A stretch of 64,000 nt of DNA from Rhizobiales bacterium 64-17. GTDB lineage: Bacteria; Pseudomonadota; Alphaproteobacteria; Rhizobiales; Xanthobacteraceae. The stretch is taken from positions 170,817 through 234,816 of the forward strand of contig MKWA01000015.1 in the NCBI GenBank assembly GCA_001899285.1, written 5' to 3'. Position numbers and translations under genes: made by a program. Of this stretch, positions 36,691-44,477 are shown one piece after another; position 1 is the stretch's first letter; every line of letters starts with the position of its first letter. The notes below the pieces were generated by a model that was not told the DNA's origin, made no database searches, and saw only the letters and a program-made list of their open reading frames with translations.

Positions 36691-37461
36691 TCACCGGAAC
36701 AAGTCGTCAGCGGGAGGACGAAGCAATGTCCGTGCCGGAAGATGTTGGGTCTGTACCGGGAATCCTGACAGCAGCACGACCGGGCAGGCTTCGTCGGCCT
36801 GACCCATGACCAACGACGCAGCGGCCGCGATCTCGTCGGCAACGGCGACTTCGCTCACTTCCAGCACCCGTCCGAACAGGTCTGGCCGTCCACGCAAATC
36901 CTCCAGCGCCGGAATGCCGGCGGCGCCGAGCGCGACGCCAGTGGTGCCACGCCGCCACGGCCGGCCGAAGCTGTCATTGATCACGACGCCGAGCGTCTTG
37001 CCGAAATGAGCCTCCAATGTGGCGCGCAACGCGGCGGCCGCGCCGTCCGGATCGCGTGGTAGCAGCAGAACCGTCTCGTTGCCGCCGGCGCGGACATTGG
37101 AGCGGTCGACGCCGGCATTCGCCATCACGAAGCCGTCGCGGTGCTCCACCACCAGGGCGCGCTTGTCGCTGCGCAGGACGTTGACGGATTCGGACAGGAT
37201 CACTTCCACCAGCCGCGGATCGCGGTCGGTGTCGGCGGCGATCGCGCGGGCGCGGGCGGACGGCTCCACCGTCGTCAGATCGACGAAACGGCCCTGCGCC
37301 TTCGACACGACCTTCTGCGCAACGACGATGATGTCGCCGTCGACACAGGTGAGGCCGGCCCGATCCATCGCCGCGGCGATGATCGCGCCGAGGTCGTCAC
37401 CCGGCGCAATCAGCGGGATGCCGGGTATGCCGCTCAAGCTCAGGCGCGGCGGCGCGGCCAC
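36691..37461 (-). CDS. cofE: F420-0:gamma-glutamyl ligase (CofE), single-domain form
   Basis: A 256-residue CofE. It has IPLIAPGDDLGAII near the N-terminus, DGDIIVVAQKVVSKAQGR, and NDSFGRPWRRGTTGVALGAAG, the metal- and GTP-binding signature. It adds the glutamate tail to F420-0. The length matches archaeal CofE; the C-terminal nitroreductase-like domain of mycobacterial FbiB, which reduces dehydro-F420-0, is absent. It starts three bases after the fgd stop, which places it second in the operon. Confidence 0.94.
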   Translation of the reverse strand: MAAPPRLSLSGIPGIPLIAPGDDLGAIIAAAMDRAGLTCVDGDIIVVAQKVVSKAQGRFVDLTTVEPSARARAIAADTDRDPRLVEVILSESVNVLRSDKRALVVEHRDGFVMANAGVDRSNVRAGGNETVLLLPRDPDGAAAALRATLEAHFGKTLGVVINDSFGRPWRRGTTGVALGAAGIPALEDLRGRPDLFGRVLEVSEVAVADEIAAAASLVMGQADEACPVVLLSGFPVQTQHLPARTLLRPPADDLFR

Positions 37462-37464
37462 AGT

Positions 37465-38469
37465 TCAGAGCCCGAGCTTGCGCAGGCGCGGCAGCACCTG
37501 CTCGCCGTAGAGTTTCAGGAACCGCTTCTGGTCCGGCCCTGGTGCGTGGAAGACCAGATGGCGGAAGCCGAGGTCAGTATAGGCTTTGATCCGCTCGACA
37601 TGCTCGTCGGCGTTGTCCGAGACGATCCAGCGCTTGGCGGTACGCTCCACCGGAAGCGCGTCGGCGAGCTTCTCCATCTCGACCGGATCCTCGACCGACA
37701 TCTTCTCCTCGGGAGAAAGCGCCAGCGCGGCCCAATGCTTGGTATCTTCGAGCGCGCGCTGTTTGTCGGTGTCGAACGAGACCTTCATCTCGATCATGCG
37801 GTCGATCGAGTCGTTGGCGCGGCCTGCGGCCTCGAGGCCTGCGGCCACATTCGGCAGCAAGGTCTCCTTGTAAAGCTCCGGCGCCTTGCCGCTGGTGCAG
37901 ATATAGCCTTCGGCGGTTTCGCCGGCGAGCTTCGCCACGGTCGGGCCGGAGGCGGCGAGATAGATCGGCACCGGCTTCGCGGGGCGATCGTAGAGCGTGG
38001 CCTTCTCGGTCTTGTAGTATTTGCCGTCGAAGGTGACGCGCTCTTCCTTCCACAGGCGGCGCATCAGGTCCACCGATTCCATCAGACGGCCGGTGCGTTC
38101 CTTGAAGCCTGGCCATTTGATGCCGAGGGCTGGCACGTCGTTGAGCGATTCACCGCTGCCGAGGCCGAGCACCACGCGCTCCGGAAACATCACACCGAGC
38201 GTCGCGAACGCCTGCGCGACGATCGACGGGTGATAGCGGAAGGTCGGCGTCATCACGCTGGTGCCCATGATGATCCGCTTGGTGCGCGCGCCGAGCGCGC
38301 CGAGCCACGGGATCGATGCTGGCGCGTGGCCATTGGTGTGCTTCCACGGCTGGAAGTGATCGCTGATGAAAACCGAATCGAAGCCGACATCTTCGGCATA
38401 GACCGAGAAGTCGAGCAGTTCGCTTGGCCCGAACTGCTCCGCCGAGGCTTTGTATCCGATCTTCAACAC
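37465..38469 (-). CDS. fgd: F420-dependent glucose-6-phosphate dehydrogenase family protein (FGD)
   Basis: A 334-residue luciferase-like TIM barrel that matches mycobacterial FGD along its length. LKIGYKASAEQF, SDHFQPWKHTNGHAP (D37, H38, W42), GTSVMTPTFRYHP, GLGSGESLN, YICTSGK and EMEKLADALP...AKRWIV correspond to the F420- and glucose-6-phosphate-binding segments, including the glutamate of the active site and the basic residues for phosphate. It would oxidise glucose 6-phosphate to 6-phosphogluconolactone and form F420H2. The start is GTG 38469, preceded by GGGGAGAA; family homology begins there. It is first in the F420 operon, which is unusual and implies cofactor and user are made together. 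Another sugar phosphate is possible as substrate. Confidence 0.88.
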   Translation of the reverse strand: MLKIGYKASAEQFGPSELLDFSVYAEDVGFDSVFISDHFQPWKHTNGHAPASIPWLGALGARTKRIIMGTSVMTPTFRYHPSIVAQAFATLGVMFPERVVLGLGSGESLNDVPALGIKWPGFKERTGRLMESVDLMRRLWKEERVTFDGKYYKTEKATLYDRPAKPVPIYLAASGPTVAKLAGETAEGYICTSGKAPELYKETLLPNVAAGLEAAGRANDSIDRMIEMKVSFDTDKQRALEDTKHWAALALSPEEKMSVEDPVEMEKLADALPVERTAKRWIVSDNADEHVERIKAYTDLGFRHLVFHAPGPDQKRFLKLYGEQVLPRLRKLGL

Positions 38470-38700
38470 GTCGTTCTCCCCGATAGTTGGACCCGCTGCT
38501 GCGGGGGCGTTCAGCGGTGCGATCCGTGATGCATATCGGTGTCGCTGCTCCCGCGTGCGACGCGCCAAATGCGATCTGTCTCGCTGCCGCACGGTTTCCG
38601 CGCGACGCCGTGGAAAAGTCTAGTGCAGATGCGCCGGGGATAGCAATATCGGAAAATTCAAAATTCTTACATTTTGACAATTCTGTCTTTTCCGCGCAAA
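38470..38700. promoter_or_regulatory. Divergent promoter region between the F420 operon and iclR
   Basis: 231 bases. An AT-rich patch at 38650-38700 contains the inverted repeat CAAAAT (38659-38664)/ATTTTG (38671-38676) and a TTGACA (38674-38679). The inverted repeat is a plausible operator for the adjacent IclR protein. A short motif CAAAATTCT (38659-38667) resembles CAAAATTAT (23258-23266) in front of the paralogous IclR gene. The rest (38470-38640) shows only the ribosome site of fgd. Confidence 0.45.
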
Positions 38701-39501
38701 ATGAAAAACATGGCTAAAACCTCACGGATTGCCAATCGCCCCAGCCGGCTGGTGATGATCCTGCAACTGTTCGACCGGGACCGCCCGGTCTGGACGGTGG
38801 AGCAGATGGCGCGCGCGCTGGGGTTGTCGTCGAGCACGATCTACCGCCATGTCCGCAACCTCGTGAAAGGTGGGTTTCTCGATCCGGTTAGCGGCGCGGC
38901 CTACGCGCTCGGGCCGGCATTCGTGCGGTTCGACCAGATTTTGCGGCACACCGATCCGTTGAGCCAGATTGCCGCACCGGTCATGCAGGATCTGCTGAAA
39001 CACACGAGCGAAGCGTGCGTCGTGATCGTGTGCCGCAAGTTCAAGGATTGCGTGATGTGCGTGCAGGAGGCGCGCGGCAGCAAATTCCGCGGCCAGATCG
39101 GTTACGAGCGCGGCGTGACGATGCCGCTGTTCATCGGCGCGACGTCGAAAGTGATTCTGGCGCAGTTGCCGGACCGCCAGCTCAAGTCCGTCTATCTCGA
39201 CAACGGCGAGACAATCCATCGCGTGCTGCGCGCCAGCAACTGGCATGAGTTTCGCGCGCAGATCAAAGACATTCGTGAGGCCGGATACGCGCTGACGCGC
39301 GGCGAGGTCGCCGCGAACCGGGTTGGTCTCGCGGTGCCGATCGCGCGAAACGGCAAAGCCTTCGCCAGCATCAGTCTCGTCGGCACGGGCAAGATGTGGG
39401 ACGACAAGAAGAAGGTCGATGCCTTCATCCGTCATGTGCGCGCCGCCGCGGCGCAGATTTCGCGCGCGCTGGCCCGGCAGTCGCCGGTGGTCTCGCGCTG
39501 A
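38701..39501 (+). CDS. IclR family transcriptional regulator (paralogue of the one at 22427)
   Basis: About 266 residues. The helix-turn-helix region is VEQMARALGLSSSTIYRHVRNL, and the effector domain holds RKFKDCVMCVQEARG and RGVTMPLFIGATSKVIL, blocks nearly identical to the IclR protein at 22427-23194. Starts at ATG 38701 or 38710 are both possible; I see no strong ribosome site. It is divergent from the F420 operon and upstream of a hydrolase and an LLM oxidoreductase, so it probably regulates these and perhaps F420 synthesis. Confidence 0.9.
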   Translation: MKNMAKTSRIANRPSRLVMILQLFDRDRPVWTVEQMARALGLSSSTIYRHVRNLVKGGFLDPVSGAAYALGPAFVRFDQILRHTDPLSQIAAPVMQDLLKHTSEACVVIVCRKFKDCVMCVQEARGSKFRGQIGYERGVTMPLFIGATSKVILAQLPDRQLKSVYLDNGETIHRVLRASNWHEFRAQIKDIREAGYALTRGEVAANRVGLAVPIARNGKAFASISLVGTGKMWDDKKKVDAFIRHVRAAAAQISRALARQSPVVSR

Positions 39502-39536
39502 GTTGACAACAGAAGAATAGAGGCAAGGGGGTTCCG

Positions 39537-40448
39537 GTGAGGCAGGAGACGGTTCATTTCTACAGCGAGGGCTGCAAGCTGCACGGCGTGCTGCGCTTGC
39601 CGGACCAGGGCGAAGGCCCGTGGCCGGCGATCGTGCAGGGACCGGGCTGGCTCGGCCTCCACGACGCCAAGCTCTACGAGCGTTATCACAAGAGCTTCAC
39701 CGCGGCCGGTTACGCCGTGCTGGTGTTCGACTATCGCGGCTTCGGCGACAGCGAGGGCGAGAAGGGCCTGGTGATGCCGCAGCGGCAGGCGGAGGATATC
39801 CGCAATGCCATCACCTATATGCAGACCCGCAGCGAGGTCGATCCGAACCGGATCGGCCTGTTCGGCTCCGGCGGCACCGGCGGTGCCGTGCCGATCTATG
39901 TGGCGGCGGTCGACCAGCGCGTGAAATGCGTGGTCAGCAACTACGCGTTCGCCAGCGGCCGTGATTGGCTGCGCAGCATGCGCCGCGAATACGAATGGAT
40001 CGCGTTCCAGCAGCGCCTCGACGCCGACCGCAAGAAGCGCGTGCTTGACGGCCAGAGCGAGATGGTCAATCCGCGCCAGGACATCATGATCGTGACGCCG
40101 GAGCGCGGCCAAACGGCCGTGAAAAAGGACGTCGACGCGCGCATCCCGGAAACCGTGCCGCTGCGTTGCGCCGATGCGATCATGGAATTCACCCCGGAGG
40201 ATTTCGTTGCGGCGATCGCGCCGCGCGCGATCCTGTTCATTTCAACCGAGGGCGATGCCGTGACGCCGGAAGAGCAAACCTTCCGGCTTTACGAGAAGGC
40301 CGGTCAGCCGAAGAAGCTGATCCTGCAAAAGGAGACGTCACACTACAAAGCCTACGATCAGTATTTCGACATTGTCACACCGCAGATCGTCGGTTGGTAC
40401 GACACCTATCTGCGTTACGACCGCGTCGAGTCTCGCGAAGACAGATAA
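39537..40448 (+). CDS. Alpha/beta-hydrolase-fold protein (dienelactone hydrolase-like)
   Basis: A 303-residue protein. It has an alpha/beta-hydrolase strand pattern (VLVFDYRGFGDSEGEKG), the region of the nucleophile elbow IGLFGSGGTGGAVP (residues 106-119) and a C-terminal SHYKAYD that may hold the catalytic histidine. The elbow reads G110-S-G-G-T-G-G rather than a clean GxSxG, so the nucleophile is uncertain. The start is GTG 39537, 35 bases after iclR, with GGGGG upstream. The operon-like context with an LLM oxidoreductase suggests joint breakdown of one compound. Confidence 0.8.
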   Translation: MRQETVHFYSEGCKLHGVLRLPDQGEGPWPAIVQGPGWLGLHDAKLYERYHKSFTAAGYAVLVFDYRGFGDSEGEKGLVMPQRQAEDIRNAITYMQTRSEVDPNRIGLFGSGGTGGAVPIYVAAVDQRVKCVVSNYAFASGRDWLRSMRREYEWIAFQQRLDADRKKRVLDGQSEMVNPRQDIMIVTPERGQTAVKKDVDARIPETVPLRCADAIMEFTPEDFVAAIAPRAILFISTEGDAVTPEEQTFRLYEKAGQPKKLILQKETSHYKAYDQYFDIVTPQIVGWYDTYLRYDRVESREDR

Positions 40449-40553
40449 ACGGATGCGCGGCGGCCATGCCGCGTGCCTGTTTCGCTGAATCGATCAAGAG
40501 CAACCCGTCGGCCGCCGAGGCGCGGCCCGACCCCTCAGGAGGAAAGACCCGTT

Positions 40554-41537
40554 ATGGCTACCCAGTATGGATTGCTGCTGCCGCATTTCGGCCCGAACTG
40601 CAGCAAGGACAAGCTGCTCGATGGTGCGCGCAAGGCCGAGGCTCTCGGCTTCGACTCGGTGTTCGTGCGTGACCATCTCGTGTTCCACCCGCATGGCATG
40701 GAAGGCACCGACAACACCTTCATCGACCCGTTCGTCACGCTGTCGGCGATCGGCGCGGTGACCTCGAAGATCCAGCTCGGCTTCGGTTCGCTGATCCCGC
40801 ATCGTCACCCGTTGCTGCTCGCGCTGATGCTCAACTCGCTGCAGTATATGGCCGGCGACCGGCTGATCCTCAGCCTCGGCATCGGCAACTTCCAGGTGGA
40901 GTTCGATGCGCTCGGCATGACCGACTGGCCGCGCGACGAGGTGGCCAAGGAGCAGGTGGAGATTTTGCGCCGGTCCTGGACCAACGACCATTTCTCGTTC
41001 GAGGGCAAATACTACAAGAACGCCGATGTCGGCTTTAAGCCGCGCGCGACCAAGCCGCATCCGATCTGGTACGCCGGTGGCACGCCGGCCTCGGTGCGCC
41101 GGGCACTCGACTTCTGCGATGGCTGGTTCCCCGGCCGCATCACGCTGCCGACCTACAAGAAGCGGGTGGCGAAGTTGCGTGAGGATGCCAAGGCGGCGGG
41201 CCGTCCGCGCCTGCTGGAAGGCTGCATCCCGATCACCAGCATCGACGTCGATCGTGAGACCGCGCTGAAGAAGGTGAGCGTGGACGGTCTGATCAAGAAC
41301 GCCAATTCGCAGAAGTTCTGGGTCAAGCCGGAATCCGGCTCGTTCCAGACCTGGCAGGATCTTGAGGGCTCGTTCATGGTCGGCAGCCCTGATGATGTCG
41401 TAAAGGATGTCGAGAAGTATCTCGAGGTCGGCATCGACCACATCGTGTTCGACCTGCGGTTCCGCTTTGACGAATGGGATCGTTGTATGGAATTGCTGGG
41501 CAAGGAAGTGTTGCCGAAGGTACGCAAGCACGCGTGA
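40554..41537 (+). CDS. LLM class (luciferase-like) oxidoreductase, possibly F420-dependent
   Basis: A 327-residue bacterial-luciferase-fold protein. YGLLLPHFGPNCSKDKLLDGARKAE, FDSVFVRDHLVFHPHG, LGFGSLIPHRHPLLLA and ILSLGIGNFQVEFDALGM are family segments. LLM proteins use either FMN or F420; proximity to the F420 operon makes F420 plausible, but the sequence does not settle this. A strong AGGAGGAAA precedes ATG 40554, which decides the start over a GTG at 40473. Together with the hydrolase gene it forms a small catabolic pair under the IclR gene. Confidence 0.88.
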   Translation: MATQYGLLLPHFGPNCSKDKLLDGARKAEALGFDSVFVRDHLVFHPHGMEGTDNTFIDPFVTLSAIGAVTSKIQLGFGSLIPHRHPLLLALMLNSLQYMAGDRLILSLGIGNFQVEFDALGMTDWPRDEVAKEQVEILRRSWTNDHFSFEGKYYKNADVGFKPRATKPHPIWYAGGTPASVRRALDFCDGWFPGRITLPTYKKRVAKLREDAKAAGRPRLLEGCIPITSIDVDRETALKKVSVDGLIKNANSQKFWVKPESGSFQTWQDLEGSFMVGSPDDVVKDVEKYLEVGIDHIVFDLRFRFDEWDRCMELLGKEVLPKVRKHA

Positions 41538-41558
41538 TAGTGCACGCGTGACGACTTT

Positions 41559-41596
41559 GCGGCCCCGCACGCCGGTGACGGCGGGCGCGGGGCCGC
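41559..41596 (+). terminator. GC-rich stem-loop between the LLM gene and tal-pgi
   Basis: GCGGCCCCGC (41559-41568) pairs perfectly with GCGGGGCCGC (41587-41596). An inner CGCC/GGCG pair (41570-41573, 41580-41583) leaves a small loop. It lies 22 bases after the LLM stop and ends 16 bases before the tal-pgi start. No T-run follows, so it may be a factor-dependent or leaky terminator or an mRNA-stabilising element. Confidence 0.6.
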
Positions 41597-41612
41597 GAGC
41601 AGACAGGACAGG

Positions 41613-44468
41613 ATGGCCATGAATCCCTTGGTGAAGCTGCAACAGCACGGACAGTCGGTCTGGCTGGACTTTCTGGACAGGGGTTTCACGGCCAAGGGTG
41701 GTCTCAAGCGGCTCGTCGAGGAAGACGGCGTGCGCGGGGTCACATCCAACCCCGCGATTTTCGAGAAGGCGGTCGGCGGGTCGGGGGAATATGACGAGGG
41801 CGTGCGGCACCTGCTGGCCGCAGGCGACCGTTCCGGCACCGATCTGTTCGAGGCGCTGGCGGTTGAGGATATCCAGAATGCCGCGGCGGTGCTGCGCCCG
41901 GTCTATGACCAGACTAAGGGGGCGGATGGGTTCGTCAGCCTCGAAGTCTCGCCCTATCTGGCGATGGATGCCGAGGGCACGATCGCCGAAGCGCGCCGGT
42001 TGTGGGCGCAGTGCGGCCGGCCCAATGTGATGATCAAGGTGCCGGCGACAAAGCCGGGGTTGATCGCGATCCGCACGCTGCTCGGCGACGGCATCAACAT
42101 CAATATCACGCTGCTGTTCGCGCAGGCGGTCTATCGCGAGGTGGTGGAAGCCTATCTCGCCGGGCTTGAGGTTTTCGCCGCGAAGGGGGGCGATATCGGT
42201 CGCGTCGCCAGCGTCGCGAGCTTCTTCGTCAGCCGTATCGACGCCGTGGTCGATGTGCAGCTCGACAAGGCCATCGCTGCGGCCGGCTCCGCTCAGGCCA
42301 AACAGGATTTGGCGGCGCTGCAGGGCAAGACGGCGATTGCCAATGCCAAGCTCGCCTATCGCGACTATCAGCGCCTGTTCTCCGGCGCGCGCTGGGACAA
42401 GCTCAAGGCGAAGGGCGCGCGGCCGCAGCGGCTGCTGTGGGCCTCGACCGGCACCAAGAACAAGGCTTACAGCGACGTCTTGTATGTGGCGGAGCTGATC
42501 GGCCCCGACACGGTCAACACCATGCCGACGCCGACGCTGGAAGCGTTCCGCGATCACGGCGTGGTGGCCGATACGCTGACGCAGAATGTCGATGAGGCGG
42601 AGCGCGTGCTCGCGTCGGTGGCGAAGGCCGGCATCTCGCTCGACGATATCACCGCCAAGCTGGAGCAGGACGGCGTGCGGCTGTTCGCGGATGCCGCCGA
42701 CAGCCTGTTCGGCGCGGTGGCGCGCAAGCGCGCCAAGGTGCTGGGCGATGCCGTCGACGCGCAAACGCTGACCTTGCCGGCCGAGCTTGCCGACAAGCTG
42801 AAGCAGCGCACCGAAGCGTGGCGTGCGCAGGGGTTGGTGCGCCGGTTGTGGGCGCGCGATGCGTCGGTCTGGACCGGCAAGGACGAGGCGCGCTGGCTCG
42901 GCTGGCTCGACAGCATCGGGCAGGCGCAGCAGCAACGCGATCTCTATCGCCGTCTTGCCGAGGATGTGCGCAGCGCGGGTTTCACCCATGCTGTGCTGCT
43001 CGGCATGGGCGGATCGAGCCTCGGGCCGGAGGTGCTGGCGCGCACCTTCGTGCCGCAACCGGGCTTTCCGAAGCTGCTGACGCTCGACTCCACGGACCCG
43101 GAACAGATCGCCGTTGTTGCCAAGGCGGTCGATCTCGGCAAGGCGCTGTTCATCGTCTCCAGCAAGTCCGGCTCCACCATCGAGCCGAACATGCTGCTCG
43201 CCTATTTCTTTGCCGCTGTTGCCGGCACGCTCGGAAAATCCAAGGCCGGTCTGCATTTTATTGCCGTCACCGATCCGAACTCGCAACTGGAGGCGGTCGC
43301 GAAGCGCGACGGTTTCCGCCAGATCGTCCACGGCGAACCGACCATCGGCGGCCGTTATTCGGTGCTGTCGCCGTTCGGTCTGGTGCCGGCGGCGGTGGCC
43401 GGGTTCGATGTCGAGAAACTGTTGCAGGCGGCAGCGACCATGCTGCGCAGTTGCGGCGCTGATGTACCGCCGGCGGACAATCCGGCGGTGCAACTCGGCC
43501 TCGCGCTCGGCGAAGCGGCGCTGGCCGGCCGCGACAAGGTGACGATCGCCGCGCCGCCGACGCTCGGCAGCTTCGGGGCCTGGGCGGAGCAGTTGATCGC
43601 CGAGTCGACCGGCAAGAACGGCAAGGCGCTGATCCCGCTGGACGGCGAGCCGCTGGCGGCGCCTGCCGCCTATGGCAAGGATCGCTTCTTCATCAATCTG
43701 CGGCTGCGCGATGCGTCCGGTGCGCCCGACGCCGCGCTGGCGGCGCTGACGCAGGCGGGGCATCCGCTGGCGGATATCGCCTTGCGACAGCCGGAGCAGA
43801 TTGCGCAGGAATTCGTCCGGTTCGAGATCGCGACGGCGGTTGCCGGCGCGGTGCTCGGCATCAATCCGTTCGATCAGCCTGACGTCGAGGCGAGCAAGGT
43901 CAAGGCACGGGCGTTGACCACGGCGCTGGAGCGCGACGGCAAACTGCCGGAGCAGGCGCCGGTGTTCGCCGCTGACGGCATCGCGCTCTACACCGATGCG
44001 GCCAATGCGGCGGCGCTCCGCGCGGCCGGGGCCGGTGACACGGTGGCAAACTGGCTCAAGGCGCACTTCGGTCGCATCAAGCCCAGCGATTATGTGGCAC
44101 TCCTCGCTTATATCGCGCAGAGCGCGGAGACGGAGAACCGGTTGCAAAAGTTGCGGACGGCACTGCGCGACCGCCATCATGTGGCGACCTGCGTCGGCTT
44201 CGGGCCGCGTTTCCTGCATTCGACCGGACAGGCTTACAAGGGCGGGCCGAACAGCGGCGTGTTCCTCGAAATCACCGCCGACGATCCGAACGACCTCGCC
44301 ATTCCCGGCGCGACGATCAGCTTCGGCCAATTGAAAGCGGCGCAAGCAGGCGGCGATTTCGAGGTGCTGCTGGAGCGTGGCCGCCGCGCACTGCGCGTGC
44401 ATCTGCAGGGCGGCGCGGCCAAAGGGCTGTCGGCGCTCGAAGCCGCTTTGACGCGCGCATTAAGTTAG
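41613..44468 (+). CDS. tal-pgi: Bifunctional transaldolase/phosphoglucose isomerase
   Basis: A 951-residue fusion. The N-terminal transaldolase half has GVTSNPAIFEKAV and the Schiff-base lysine segment MIKVPATKPG. The C-terminal half, from about residue 390, has the phosphoglucose isomerase motifs GMGGSSLGPEV and SKSGSTIEPN. Such fusions occur in Alphaproteobacteria and some other bacteria and link the non-oxidative pentose phosphate branch with glucose-6-phosphate/fructose-6-phosphate exchange. gnd and pgl follow within 10 bases each, forming an operon. Confidence 0.95.
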   Translation: MAMNPLVKLQQHGQSVWLDFLDRGFTAKGGLKRLVEEDGVRGVTSNPAIFEKAVGGSGEYDEGVRHLLAAGDRSGTDLFEALAVEDIQNAAAVLRPVYDQTKGADGFVSLEVSPYLAMDAEGTIAEARRLWAQCGRPNVMIKVPATKPGLIAIRTLLGDGININITLLFAQAVYREVVEAYLAGLEVFAAKGGDIGRVASVASFFVSRIDAVVDVQLDKAIAAAGSAQAKQDLAALQGKTAIANAKLAYRDYQRLFSGARWDKLKAKGARPQRLLWASTGTKNKAYSDVLYVAELIGPDTVNTMPTPTLEAFRDHGVVADTLTQNVDEAERVLASVAKAGISLDDITAKLEQDGVRLFADAADSLFGAVARKRAKVLGDAVDAQTLTLPAELADKLKQRTEAWRAQGLVRRLWARDASVWTGKDEARWLGWLDSIGQAQQQRDLYRRLAEDVRSAGFTHAVLLGMGGSSLGPEVLARTFVPQPGFPKLLTLDSTDPEQIAVVAKAVDLGKALFIVSSKSGSTIEPNMLLAYFFAAVAGTLGKSKAGLHFIAVTDPNSQLEAVAKRDGFRQIVHGEPTIGGRYSVLSPFGLVPAAVAGFDVEKLLQAAATMLRSCGADVPPADNPAVQLGLALGEAALAGRDKVTIAAPPTLGSFGAWAEQLIAESTGKNGKALIPLDGEPLAAPAAYGKDRFFINLRLRDASGAPDAALAALTQAGHPLADIALRQPEQIAQEFVRFEIATAVAGAVLGINPFDQPDVEASKVKARALTTALERDGKLPEQAPVFAADGIALYTDAANAAALRAAGAGDTVANWLKAHFGRIKPSDYVALLAYIAQSAETENRLQKLRTALRDRHHVATCVGFGPRFLHSTGQAYKGGPNSGVFLEITADDPNDLAIPGATISFGQLKAAQAGGDFEVLLERGRRALRVHLQGGAAKGLSALEAALTRALS

Positions 44469-44477
44469 GAGAGCACG

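Noticed and set aside
38674-38702. TTGACA with CAAAAT 17 bases later, a possible sigma-70 promoter ending at the iclR start
   Set aside because: The -10 would overlap ATG 38701 and require a leaderless start at 38710. The -10 match is weak, and the TTGACA may simply be part of the inverted repeat. Kept only as a note.
40494-44402. A 1302-codon minus-strand frame opposite LLM and tal-pgi
   Set aside because: Very long, but it spans two unrelated genes and their intergenic hairpin, and reads as Arg/His/Leu-rich sequence without domains. It reflects codon-position bias.
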